Source: a virus
DNA: 53,564 nucleotides
Reading direction: 5' to 3' (one strand)
Virus record (IMG/VR): IMGVR_UViG_3300030393_000016
Location: 1-53,564 of that record
Position numbers and translations under genes: made by a program. Below the pieces are notes generated by a model that had not been told where the DNA came from, did no database searches, and saw nothing but the letters and a program-made list of their open reading frames with translations. Of the stretch, positions 22,586 through 31,357 are shown piece by piece. Numbering within the stretch: position 1 is the stretch's first letter; each line of letters opens with the position of its first letter.

Positions 22586-24751
22586 ATGAAATGGAAAGCA
22601 TTAGCTAAAACTGCAGCAGCAATAAAAAAGATGTTTAACATCGAGGAGATCCCTATAAATGCTGAGGGAACAGAAACAGATTTCACCCCCGAACAGAAAG
22701 AAAAATTAGAGGCTGCAATAGGGGTTGAAAATGCAGCTAAAATGATTAAAGGTTTCTCTCAAGAATTGAGAAACATGACCCAAAATGATCAGAGTCTAAA
22801 AGCTGTAAAAGACGAGATCGATGCTCTAGTGTTAGAAGCTAACCTAACGGAAGAGCAAATGCAAAATTTTGAAGGTAAAAATGGTAATGAAGAGCTTAGT
22901 GCAAAAATACAAGCTATTAAAGACAAACAGAAAGAACAAGGACAACTCATTAATAAACTATTACAAGATCCTGAAGGAGATGTGCCTACAGCAATTATTC
23001 AAGGATTAGGAAATAAAACTATGAAACATTCAGACAGTCACTTATTTGCAACAGGCAAAAGTTATGATGCTTTTGAAAAACGTCCTTGGAATGCTCGATT
23101 TAGAGATGGTAATGTAAAAGCTACTGACTTTAATAATGAAAGTAACATACCTACACTCCAGGATGATCTTAAACATTTTGTTACAGAAAACCCATCAGTA
23201 ATTAACTCGTTATTTAGCGATTTTGAAGGACTACCCGAAGAATGGAGCCGTAGAACAGGTGTGCTAGATCGTGTCGAGGATGGTTTTGTAATTGCAGGTG
23301 AAGTAGTACAGGGTAGAAAAAAAGGATGGTCACCTAAAGGTCGATTCAAGTTCTCTACAGAACAAGGTAGAGTATATAGAAAGAAAATTGATATCACATT
23401 TGATGGCTACGAGCTTCAAGAGATTGAGAATACGTGGTTACGTATTAAAAACTCTGATGGTTCACACCCTTGGAAAATGTCATTTATCGGATTCCTGCTT
23501 TCAGAGCTAGTAAAAAGACAAAAAGTAGATGACAGAAATGCTCAGATTAATGGAATTTTCGTAGAAACTCCAGAAGGTCATGATATGCCTGGTGCAGCAG
23601 TCAATTCACAAAACGGATTGCTTTACCTATGGTGGTTCTATAGAGATGTTGCAAAAAAATACCGCCCATTTACATCAGGAGAATTATTAGGAGGACTTCC
23701 TACTAACTCTAATATTGTAGACTATATCGAGGAAATGATTAATAATATTCCTGAAGATTATAGAAAAATGAAAGGTTTAGAAATTCAACTATCTGACAAA
23801 TGGATGCGTATCTATAGAAAGAGAGCTGGAGAAATCTACAATCTACAATATAATACAGATCAGGGAAAAAAAGAATATGATTTACCACACCCTATAGATA
23901 GACCTAACTTTAAATTTCAGGTGCTAAAGGATATGACAAATACTGATTTCATTGGTATTACATTTTCTGAAAACGTGCAAATTTTAGATTTTGATGCTAG
24001 CGAAAAAGGGAAATTTACCATTACTCATGAAAAAAGAGATACACATATATTCGCTGACTATAGGCAAGGTATTCGTTTCATTTATGTGGGTAATAAACTT
24101 GCAACAGGAGAACCAGAGCATTTTGAAGTACAATACCTGTGGTCTAATAATGCGCCTATATTTAATAAAGAGATTACTGTTCCAGCTTTTGATGATAGAA
24201 CAGCTCTGCTTAAAATGAGTTATCCTTCAATTGAGATTGACGAAAAATGGGTAACTGATATCGTTGATATTGAAGGAAACCTTGTTCCTGGGCAAATCGT
24301 TCGTATTAAAGGGAATGCTGCAATGGCAGGGGTTAAGAACCTTAAAAATAATGCAAAATTTGATCTCGCATCAGATTACCCACTTAATACCGATGGTACA
24401 ATTACCCTGTATGTAAAAGAGGATAAAACGCTAAAGGAAATTAGCCGAACAAACGAAGCTCCTACAGCAGCTGATACAGCTATTAAATTTGATACTACAT
24501 CAATAGATGCTAATGAGGGTATTGAGTTTAAATATACAGGAACTACAGCTACTGTAGAAGATATACTAAACGGTATCGAAGGTAAAACGATTAGTATATA
24601 CGGATCAGATACTGCAAATGTAACACTTACCCTTACAACAGCAGGTAATATAAATATGGCATCAGATGCTGCTTTAGCATCATCTAATGATTACGTACAG
24701 TTAACATTGATAGATGGTAGCTGGATAGAAACAAAACGTGTAATAGCTTAA
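22586..24751 (+). CDS. Major capsid protein with scaffold-like N-terminus
   Basis: 721 aa, long for a capsid. Residues 1-140 are charged helices (PEQKEKLEAAIG, LSAKIQAIKDKQKEQGQLINKLL) like a scaffold or delta domain. About 170-550 would be the capsid fold. The last 170 residues read as a beta-sandwich with Thr-rich strands, probably surface decoration. Placed right after the S49 protease, which would remove the N-terminal part. No close sequence signature of HK97 is visible to me, so the call rests mainly on size, layout and neighbours. Confidence 0.65.
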   Translation: MKWKALAKTAAAIKKMFNIEEIPINAEGTETDFTPEQKEKLEAAIGVENAAKMIKGFSQELRNMTQNDQSLKAVKDEIDALVLEANLTEEQMQNFEGKNGNEELSAKIQAIKDKQKEQGQLINKLLQDPEGDVPTAIIQGLGNKTMKHSDSHLFATGKSYDAFEKRPWNARFRDGNVKATDFNNESNIPTLQDDLKHFVTENPSVINSLFSDFEGLPEEWSRRTGVLDRVEDGFVIAGEVVQGRKKGWSPKGRFKFSTEQGRVYRKKIDITFDGYELQEIENTWLRIKNSDGSHPWKMSFIGFLLSELVKRQKVDDRNAQINGIFVETPEGHDMPGAAVNSQNGLLYLWWFYRDVAKKYRPFTSGELLGGLPTNSNIVDYIEEMINNIPEDYRKMKGLEIQLSDKWMRIYRKRAGEIYNLQYNTDQGKKEYDLPHPIDRPNFKFQVLKDMTNTDFIGITFSENVQILDFDASEKGKFTITHEKRDTHIFADYRQGIRFIYVGNKLATGEPEHFEVQYLWSNNAPIFNKEITVPAFDDRTALLKMSYPSIEIDEKWVTDIVDIEGNLVPGQIVRIKGNAAMAGVKNLKNNAKFDLASDYPLNTDGTITLYVKEDKTLKEISRTNEAPTAADTAIKFDTTSIDANEGIEFKYTGTTATVEDILNGIEGKTISIYGSDTANVTLTLTTAGNINMASDAALASSNDYVQLTLIDGSWIETKRVIA

Positions 24752-24762
24752 TAACAACAACA

Positions 24763-25584
24763 ATGTATATACCAAGAAGCATAGTAAAGCCCTCAGGAGT
24801 ATCTCCTGGGGCTGGGGCTCCAAAAGAGCCCAATGTAACAATTGTGATTGTCGATGATATCCTAGTATTTCCCATGCGTGATGGCGGAGGGGTGAAAATA
24901 TTAGGTAACATCGTCATGAAGCCTGGTGCAAAAATGTACCAATTTTATCAAACAGCCTCAAAATTCAAAGCAGGCTTCGAATCTGAAGGGGATGAAGATA
25001 CGATTACTTACAAGCAAAAAGTAGAAGCAGAACACCCTGGTGATGGACTTGATATTAATGAGTTTATTACCAACTGGACTGGTAAAAACGTAATTGTAAT
25101 ATTCGGTAGTTGTTCTGATAATTTCCAAAAAGTATACGGTACTAAATGTGCACCATTACAATTAAAGGCGACAAGTCAGGATGATAATGATGCTCGTAAA
25201 AAAATGCTTGTTTTTGAGCAATATGCTAAGTCAGCTTACTTACCAGGGCACTATACAGGAAGTCTAGCGCTTTCTGAACCGTTTGCAGCTGCAGCTGCAG
25301 CACTAGATGTAAATGCTGCAAATGGTACACAGTATAGTTTACCATCTTTAGATGCTACAGCTGCAGTATCATTTACAACAATGGAATTAGAACCTGGTCA
25401 AATAGTAACTCTAATAGGTACAGGGGGAGATGATCCTGCTACACTAGCACAAGGTACAGCTGGATCAGTAGAAGTATTACTTACAACTGGGTCTACATGG
25501 GTTGCATTACAAAATGCAACTATAAATCTACAGGTATTTAATACTGGTGCGACTACTCACCTTATAGAAGTGTCTAGGTCTTAA
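24763..25584 (+). CDS. Tail-tube-like structural protein
   Basis: 273 aa, beta-rich N-terminal 170 residues with DTITYKQKVEAEHPGDG and GKNVIVIFGSCSDN, followed by an Ala-rich linker (FAAAAAALD) and a small beta domain (about 195-273) like the C-terminal addition of the capsid. Could be a tail-tube or head-decoration protein. A terminator follows at 25607. Confidence 0.55.
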   Translation: MYIPRSIVKPSGVSPGAGAPKEPNVTIVIVDDILVFPMRDGGGVKILGNIVMKPGAKMYQFYQTASKFKAGFESEGDEDTITYKQKVEAEHPGDGLDINEFITNWTGKNVIVIFGSCSDNFQKVYGTKCAPLQLKATSQDDNDARKKMLVFEQYAKSAYLPGHYTGSLALSEPFAAAAAALDVNAANGTQYSLPSLDATAAVSFTTMELEPGQIVTLIGTGGDDPATLAQGTAGSVEVLLTTGSTWVALQNATINLQVFNTGATTHLIEVSRS

Positions 25585-25606
25585 TAATTAGAAAAAGATA
25601 ATTACA

Positions 25607-25637
25607 CAAAAGGCGCACTATTTAGTGCGCCTTTTTT
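25607..25637 (+). terminator. Terminator of the capsid unit
   Basis: AAAAGGCGCACTA / TAGTGCGCCTTTTTT, a 13-bp stem with a T-run. The next late promoter motif begins one base further. Confidence 0.9.
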
Positions 25638-25675
25638 CATATCACAACATTTTACAATAGAGCTTACCATCTTTG
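25638..25675 (+). promoter_or_regulatory. Late promoter candidate, packaging unit
   Basis: CATATCACAA at 25638-25647, 20 nt, then CATCTTTG (25668-25675), 7 of 8 to TAnnTTTG. The start codon is 28 bases on, and a terminator lies directly before, as expected of an independent unit. Confidence 0.6.
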
Positions 25676-25703
25676 ATAAAAGTTTTAATTAAATACAAAA
25701 GTC

Positions 25704-26513
25704 ATGAATAGAAATGAAGTAATTGAATTTTTCCAGAACCTACCAAAAAGCGAAATAGATCAATTTAATAAAGCACTTGAGCTTTACCGTAAAAACCCAA
25801 AACACAACCAAGGGTTAATGCGTAGATATAATGCTTCAGGGTATACTAAAAGTGCATTACAAAATCTACTTTATGATTTAAAACAACTATACGCTATTAA
25901 AGATGTAGAAATCCGATCGAAAAAAACAGTTAACGTTCCTACTTCTACTCCATCGGCAACAACTGCAACCGATATAAATGATATAGATGTTGTACACGAT
26001 GATGTAACTGATGATAAACAGGAGGTAAAATTCAGAGATCAATATTCGTTCTTACAAGAAGAGGACTGCCCTAACGAGCTTAAAGTTTTAGCTGCAGATA
26101 AAATTACAGCTTACAATAACTATAAACTAGCACATGAAGAGCTGCAAAAAGCTGAGTCTGGAACGATTGAAATTTCTGAAGAAGAGAAAGCTGTACTCGC
26201 AAAAAATGTTACTACTTATTTTGAAGAAAATGAAGAAATCAAAGCTGAATTAGTCTATTACCAGGAGAACAAAAAAATATTAGGTAAGCACTCAATTTTC
26301 GCAAAACTTAAATTTGAAAGGATAGTAGAAAATATGTCAGCTGATGATTGTTTTAAATTTGTTAAAAATACACCTTCTTATATTTCTAAAAAGAAAACAA
26401 AGATAAAAGATGCTGTTTCAGAAGATAAGAAAAAGCAATTTCAGAACGATATTGACAATCGAAATTTGATGTTATCAATAGTCAATAAAAAGTTAGGATT
26501 AGGTGGCAAATAG
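25704..26513 (+). CDS. Hypothetical protein of the packaging unit
   Basis: 269 aa in two helical parts joined by an acidic, Thr/Asp-rich linker (about 75-110). VIEFFQNLPKSEIDQFNKALELYRKNP at the start; a basic C-terminus ending in KLGLGGK. No family recognised. First gene of the packaging unit and overlapped by the next. Confidence 0.55.
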   Translation: MNRNEVIEFFQNLPKSEIDQFNKALELYRKNPKHNQGLMRRYNASGYTKSALQNLLYDLKQLYAIKDVEIRSKKTVNVPTSTPSATTATDINDIDVVHDDVTDDKQEVKFRDQYSFLQEEDCPNELKVLAADKITAYNNYKLAHEELQKAESGTIEISEEEKAVLAKNVTTYFEENEEIKAELVYYQENKKILGKHSIFAKLKFERIVENMSADDCFKFVKNTPSYISKKKTKIKDAVSEDKKKQFQNDIDNRNLMLSIVNKKLGLGGK

Positions 26514-27105
26514 GTTCTTCGACTATAAAGAACATTTAGAGCAAGAAGAAGATCCTAATGATGAAACATTACCTAAAAAGTGGGAATCTAAATATTTAAA
26601 TTTTCATTTTGAAAAAATAACCAATCTTCAAGAAGATCTTACAAGGTTGCCTACTCCTGGAGAGAGTTTCTTTCTCCAGACAGAAGGTGCTTTTAATGCA
26701 TTTACATTTATTCCGCTTATAGCACGAAGTACTCCTATAAAAGAATTGTTTGCTAGTACTTACAGTATTAACAAACGAGTTACAGAGGCCATAATCGAAA
26801 TGCACGATAAAGGAATGATCGAGCAGGTTACATTATTAATATCAGATAGCATGATAAAGCGTAACCCTGTAACTATAGATAACCTTATGGCAATGGCAAA
26901 AACACGACCTAATGTGAAAGTGCTATATGCATGGGTACATGCTAAAGTATGTTTACTAAAAACACATGACTTCCATTTTATAATTGAAGGTTCTGGAAAC
27001 TGGAGCGAAAATGCCCAGTACGAACAATACCTATTCGCAAACGATAAAGGATTGTATGATTTCAGGATGCAATTATTTACAACGTCTAAACTTAAAAAGT
27101 ATTAA
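26503..27105 (+). CDS. Phospholipase D-like protein with single HKD-type motif
   Basis: 200 aa from GTG at 26503, overlapping the previous stop by 11 bases. The segment WVHAKVCLLK...FHFIIEGSGNWSENAQYEQY (about 144-176) matches the HxK...GSxN core of phospholipase D-like nucleases, though the Asp of HxK(x)4D is displaced. One motif per chain would need a dimer for catalysis. A DNA-end or nuclease role beside terminase is plausible; it might also be an inactive structural relative. Confidence 0.65.
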   Translation: MANRFFDYKEHLEQEEDPNDETLPKKWESKYLNFHFEKITNLQEDLTRLPTPGESFFLQTEGAFNAFTFIPLIARSTPIKELFASTYSINKRVTEAIIEMHDKGMIEQVTLLISDSMIKRNPVTIDNLMAMAKTRPNVKVLYAWVHAKVCLLKTHDFHFIIEGSGNWSENAQYEQYLFANDKGLYDFRMQLFTTSKLKKY

Positions 27106-27106
27106 C

Positions 27107-27334
27107 ATGGATTTCATTTTATTAATCTTAGCAGTATTAGCATTTATTGTAATACAATCAATTATTTCCGATGTATTTAAATCGCTTAAAATAAATCATA
27201 AAAAAAATAGGTTTAAGTATCTAGTATTAAATTTTTTAGGTACAACTGTATTGTTAGCATTATCCTTTTTAATATCAATTCTAATATTACTATTATCGAT
27301 TTCGCCTATAATTATTATATGGAAAATTTGCTAA
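27107..27334 (+). CDS. Small membrane protein
   Basis: 75 aa from ATG 27107 (a longer frame from 26984 would overlap the preceding gene by 122 bases). Two or three hydrophobic helices (about 2-20, 38-56, 58-72) around a basic loop. Placed within the packaging unit; possibly an accessory gene. No family recognised. Confidence 0.55.
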   Translation: MDFILLILAVLAFIVIQSIISDVFKSLKINHKKNRFKYLVLNFLGTTVLLALSFLISILILLLSISPIIIIWKIC

Positions 27335-27344
27335 ACTTTCAATT

Positions 27345-27665
27345 ATGGCTTTACTACCCCTACCTGCTTTAACAGACGATCAGATTAAAACAATAGAAGA
27401 TCTAGCAGCTGCAAGTTACTCTCCAGAGAAAATTGCTTTATACCTAGATCTTGATAAAAAACAATTTCTTGAAAGTTGGTATGATAAACTAAGTGAAGCT
27501 CGTACCGCTTATGACAAAGGGCAACTCGAAGCTGAGTTTTTGATTAATCAAAAACAGCTTGAGCTTGCAAAAGCAGGAAATATAACAGCTGCACAAATAG
27601 CGTTAAAGGAAATTGAAAAAGTAAAAACAGACAATATTTTAAACCAGGTACTTTTTGGAGCATGA
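27345..27665 (+). CDS. Probable small terminase subunit (HTH part)
   Basis: 106 aa. LTDDQIKTIEDLAAASYSPEKIALYLDLDKKQFLESW is an HTH such as those of small terminase subunits, followed by a helical oligomerisation-like region (LINQKQLELAKAGNITAAQIALKEI). It overlaps the next gene by 4 bases and precedes the large subunit. Confidence 0.65.
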   Translation: MALLPLPALTDDQIKTIEDLAAASYSPEKIALYLDLDKKQFLESWYDKLSEARTAYDKGQLEAEFLINQKQLELAKAGNITAAQIALKEIEKVKTDNILNQVLFGA

Positions 27666-28300
27666 AGAAAGAAAAGTTAGAAGATATAGATATACACGAC
27701 CTCTATGAGTTTATGGAGCATGGCAGTATGCAAAATGCTCCAGATAAAATAAGAGAATATGTAGAGCTGTTAGATAAAGTAAGAGGGATGTACTTGCGAA
27801 TAGATCGATATGGCAGTCCTGATGCTATAATAAAACATCTTATAACTATTGAGGGGTTGTCAAGACTAAAAGCAAAAAAAATCTACGAAGAAACCCTGGA
27901 GTATTTTTATTGTGATAGCCACGTTTCTAAAGCAGCTTATAGAAACATATATGCCGATAAAATCGACAAGATGATAAACTTCTCTATGCTTACGGTAAAA
28001 GATCCTTCTGATGCTGCAAAGGTGGTTAAAATGGTTGTAGATGCTGCTAATGTACGTGCATTAGACGAGCCTGATAAAGAAGAGCTGCCAGAAGAACTAT
28101 TCAATCAACCTATCAAAGTATATACAGCTGATGCTGCATCTTTAGGTTTACCAGTTGCTAATAGATCAAAACTAAAAGAACTTATCGAGTCATTGCCTGA
28201 GCTTACCGAAAAAGAAAGACAACGAATGATGCAAGAGGCTGATATAGATAAAACCTTTAAAATGTTCCCTAATGACGAAGAGGATCCGCGTAAACATTAA
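27662..28300 (+). CDS. Terminase-associated protein
   Basis: 212 aa, helical. The middle (about 45-120) has SPDAIIKHLITIEGLSRLKAKKIYEETLEYF, which may be a second DNA-binding HTH. It is translationally coupled to its upstream neighbour and overlaps the large terminase by 29 bases. Together with the 106-aa protein it may make a two-part small terminase; that is inference from place. Confidence 0.5.
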   Translation: MKKEKLEDIDIHDLYEFMEHGSMQNAPDKIREYVELLDKVRGMYLRIDRYGSPDAIIKHLITIEGLSRLKAKKIYEETLEYFYCDSHVSKAAYRNIYADKIDKMINFSMLTVKDPSDAAKVVKMVVDAANVRALDEPDKEELPEELFNQPIKVYTADAASLGLPVANRSKLKELIESLPELTEKERQRMMQEADIDKTFKMFPNDEEDPRKH

Positions 28301-29969
28301 TGATGATGATGTAGAAGGACGATATGCATCAAAAGTAAAAATAGCTGTAGATCTTATCGCTCCTAAAAATCTTGCCTTGATCGGTGGTCGTGCAACAGCC
28401 AAAACATCGGACTACATGGCCGAGCGTTCTATGGATATCATTTATGATATGCCTGGGAGCTACCAGGTACTTGTTTCTGATACCTACGTTAACGCTTTGA
28501 AGAATGTTGTACCTGCATTGTTTGAGGGATGGCGACGTAAGGGTTGGCGAGAAGGAATCCATTATATTACCGATAAACGCCCTCCCTCCCATTTTAAGCT
28601 ACCCTACAAGCCCCCATTAGCTTTTAAACATACCATATCATTATTTAATGGCTGCTTTTTTAACATAGGGAGTCTCGATCAGCCAAGTGGCCTTGCAGGT
28701 GGTTCATACCAACATATGTATGGTGATGAAGCACGTTTATTAAAATTCGAAAAACTAAAAAGATTAACCCCTGCCATAAGGGGTGAGTACGAGCGGTTCT
28801 CTCATTCGGTATACTACAGAGGTCGTACATTTTTTACTGATATGCCTAATATTCTTTCGGGGGATGAAGATTGGATATGGAATATGCAGAAAGAAATGGA
28901 TAAAGAACAAGCGCAGCTTGCCTTACAGATAGGTTTAGAGCTTAATAAAATTAAGTGTGAGCTTATTAACTATAGTAAAGCTGGAGATCATAAAAAAATT
29001 AAGAATCTGAAAAGACAAGTACTCAAGTGGAAAGAGTACTGGATTAGAGCGCGTAAAGAACTTACATTTTTTTATGTAGTATCATCCTTTGTTAATGCAG
29101 ATGTGTTGTCCGAAGGTTTTTTCTTTGACAACCTCAAAGCTCTAGGACTTGAGGAATTTAAAAGTGCTATACTTTCATTTCAAGTAGATATCAAAAAAGG
29201 AGAGAAATTTTACGGTCACCTGGGCGAACATCATTTTATGAATGATGGTATTAATTCTGCTTACTATGATAAATACAAACTAGGAGAAGAAATACAAGAA
29301 AGTAGCCTTGCACTAAAATATATCGATCATAACAGGCCATTAGATATTGGTGTCGATTTTGGAGGTATGTGCAGCATGGTGTCTGGCCAACATAGAGGAG
29401 AGTATTTATATCTCTTAAAAGAATTTTTCACCTTAGCGCCTGAAAGCTCCCTTCAGCTAGCAAATAAATTCACCGAGTTTTATAAAGATCATAAGCATAA
29501 AGTAGTAAACATGTATTACGATCGATCAGGAAATCAATACCAAAGTATTAATCGTGACTGGGCATCAGAGCTAAAAGGCTTTATAGAGTATAAAGATGGA
29601 GTGAGTACAGGTTGGGTTGTAAATTTAATAAGTAGAAATCAATCAACCATTTACCAAGCTGAAGAGTATAATTTTGCCAAGCAATTAATGGGAGAAACGC
29701 ATATAGGTCTACCAAAATTAAAGATTGATAAGTTTGGTTGTAAAAACCTTAAAAGTAGCTTAGAGCTTACCAAAATACTTACTAAGACTGATAAAAAAGG
29801 CTCTAAAACAATTCATAAAGACAAATCTTCTGAAAAATTGGCATTACATTTATTACCAATGTATTCTACCAATTTTTCAGATGCGTTTAAATATTTCATC
29901 TTCAGACCAGAATTTTTAAAGTACACTAAAAAATCAAATACAACTATTAGTGGTATTAGTGTGCATTAA
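28272..29969 (+). CDS. Terminase large subunit
   Basis: 565 aa. Walker A GGRATAKT (38-45), Walker B HMYGDEA (148-154) and the RNase-H-type nuclease with PLDIGVDFGG (D357 and D361 region) and MYYDRSGN (about 414-421). The ATPase pumps DNA into the prohead and the nuclease cuts concatemers. The gene is complete. Start chosen at ATG 28272, overlapping the previous gene. It ends before a two-way terminator that also closes the reversed anti-restriction operon. Confidence 0.9.
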   Translation: MTKRIRVNINDDDVEGRYASKVKIAVDLIAPKNLALIGGRATAKTSDYMAERSMDIIYDMPGSYQVLVSDTYVNALKNVVPALFEGWRRKGWREGIHYITDKRPPSHFKLPYKPPLAFKHTISLFNGCFFNIGSLDQPSGLAGGSYQHMYGDEARLLKFEKLKRLTPAIRGEYERFSHSVYYRGRTFFTDMPNILSGDEDWIWNMQKEMDKEQAQLALQIGLELNKIKCELINYSKAGDHKKIKNLKRQVLKWKEYWIRARKELTFFYVVSSFVNADVLSEGFFFDNLKALGLEEFKSAILSFQVDIKKGEKFYGHLGEHHFMNDGINSAYYDKYKLGEEIQESSLALKYIDHNRPLDIGVDFGGMCSMVSGQHRGEYLYLLKEFFTLAPESSLQLANKFTEFYKDHKHKVVNMYYDRSGNQYQSINRDWASELKGFIEYKDGVSTGWVVNLISRNQSTIYQAEEYNFAKQLMGETHIGLPKLKIDKFGCKNLKSSLELTKILTKTDKKGSKTIHKDKSSEKLALHLLPMYSTNFSDAFKYFIFRPEFLKYTKKSNTTISGISVH

Positions 29970-30019
29970 AAATTCTGGTTGTTCCGTTAGCCGAGCGCGG
30001 AGCGCGAGAAATTTTAATA

Positions 30020-30050
30020 AAGCCCCTGTTAAGGGGCATAATTTTATTTT
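30020..30050. terminator. Bidirectional terminator after terminase
   Basis: GCCCC-TGTTAA-GGGGC (30022-30037), T-rich to the right (ATAATTTTATTTT) and A-rich to the left (AATTTTAATAAA), between the terminase end (29969) and the leftward operon end (30044). A second GC-rich inverted stretch, CGCGGAGCGCG, lies near 29996. Confidence 0.75.
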
Positions 30051-30274
30051 AAATGTGTAAGTATATACTGTTTAAACTCTTCTTCACTCATTTCTTCAAA
30101 AAAAGAAACACTCTCTTTGTGTATATTAATACTGCCAGTTTTTAAAAACATGGCTTTATCAAAATTTAGTCTAATTTTTTGAGGTAATAAATTCCATCTT
30201 CTAAAACCTAAAGACATACTTTTGTTTTTATAAATTTCTGAATTTATTATATTATTATAGATTGAAATATTCAT
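30044..30274 (-). CDS. Small protein of the anti-restriction operon
   Basis: 76 aa. SMSLGFRRWNLLPQKIRLNFDKAMFLKTGSINIHKES is basic, and the C-terminus EEMSEEEFKQYILTHLK is acidic and helical. No family recognised. Last of four leftward genes; separated from the methyltransferase-like gene by 4 bases. Confidence 0.55.
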   Translation of the reverse strand: MNISIYNNIINSEIYKNKSMSLGFRRWNLLPQKIRLNFDKAMFLKTGSINIHKESVSFFEEMSEEEFKQYILTHLK

Positions 30275-30278
30275 GTTA

Positions 30279-30935
30279 TTAGTTATTTGATGAGTAATAA
30301 AATATACTATTGATTTTGCTATCTATATAGTTATAGTTAACCGCTAAAGAAAAACGAGGGGCACTGTAAGCAATTACATCTCTACAATGTATCTCACCTC
30401 TAATATTGTGAAAGCATAAATTTATAGCGGTCATTTTACAGCAAATCGGGTCTATATCTTCACATACATAATAATTACCGCTTACAACTTTATCGGCTGC
30501 GAGTATGTTTCTACCACTACCCGAGCAAGGTTCATAAATTTTTAAGTTTTTTTTGCTTTTATCAATGGTTAAACTTGCCATAAGATCACAAAGCCCTTTA
30601 GGAGTGAAAAACTGCCCGAACCCCGATTTTTTGTGTTTGCTTGCTAATGCTTCGTAATACTCGCCTAACGGATCGCACCACTCTTCAAACGTTAAGTTTT
30701 TAGCATAGATTTTAACTAATTCAACAAACATCTTACTAAATGTATCAAGTTGAGTTCTACTGTATTTTTTAATAGTACTCAAATATAAACCCTCCTTTGT
30801 TCCTTTCGCCATACAACAAACAACTATAGTTAAAAAATCATCAAACAAAATCGAAATATCAAACTCATATTTAAATGTATTAAATAGGTTGTTTAAGGGT
30901 CTTAATTCTTCCTTTATATCTGTATTCTTTACCAT
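30279..30935 (-). CDS. N6-adenine methyltransferase-like protein lacking motif IV
   Basis: 218 aa. FGQFFTPKGLCDLMA (106-120) is motif X of type I-like N6 methyltransferases and EPCSGSGRN (135-143) is motif I, with CEDIDPICCKMTAINL following as expected. Where the catalytic NPPF/DPPY should come, after GEIHCRDVI, the chain reads AYSAPRFSLAVNYNYI and then ends. So it should bind S-adenosylmethionine but lacks the usual catalytic motif. It is either a SAM-binding decoy or a member of a phage subgroup using another sequence. It sits with ArdA, which points to a counter-defence role (inference). Confidence 0.75.
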   Translation of the reverse strand: MVKNTDIKEELRPLNNLFNTFKYEFDISILFDDFLTIVVCCMAKGTKEGLYLSTIKKYSRTQLDTFSKMFVELVKIYAKNLTFEEWCDPLGEYYEALASKHKKSGFGQFFTPKGLCDLMASLTIDKSKKNLKIYEPCSGSGRNILAADKVVSGNYYVCEDIDPICCKMTAINLCFHNIRGEIHCRDVIAYSAPRFSLAVNYNYIDSKINSIFYYSSNN

Positions 30936-30938
30936 TAT

Positions 30939-31346
30939 TTAATTTATAGTGCAAATGTTGTTTTCGTAGTTAATAATCGCATTATTTAACGTGTTAATGG
31001 TGGCTAACAAGTTATCATCTGTAAGCTCACAATCTTGATTTAATAGCATTGTAGTATCAGTAAGGGAGCTTTTACAGGCTTCAAATAAAATTTTTGTTTT
31101 TTCTATTTCTTGGTTTTTTCGAAACTCATCAAGATCAATAAATCGTACATAGTCAATTAGTGGATTTATTTCACCATCATTAAAAGCCTCTTGAAAGTCC
31201 ATAAGGTCAAACTCTCTTCCATCTTCCGATTTTCTACATAGTTTAATAAAGTCTTTATCTGTATGATAATTTTTAATATGCTCTTTCTCTTGTTCTGTAC
31301 AGCTACTAATAACAAAAGCGATAATATTTTTGCTCTCTACGCTCAT
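30939..31346 (-). CDS. Hypothetical protein of the anti-restriction operon
   Basis: 135 aa, acidic (DLMDFQEAFNDGEINPLIDYVRFIDLDEF) and helical at the end. Acidic composition fits a DNA mimic or a binding partner of ArdA, but no family is recognised. Within 12 bases of both neighbours. Confidence 0.55.
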   Translation of the reverse strand: MSVESKNIIAFVISSCTEQEKEHIKNYHTDKDFIKLCRKSEDGREFDLMDFQEAFNDGEINPLIDYVRFIDLDEFRKNQEIEKTKILFEACKSSLTDTTMLLNQDCELTDDNLLATINTLNNAIINYENNICTIN

Positions 31347-31357
31347 AATATTTTAAT

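Noticed and set aside
26984-27106. Upstream extension of the small membrane protein
   Set aside because: It would lie inside the phospholipase D-like gene in another frame; the ATG at 27107 follows that gene's stop by one base.
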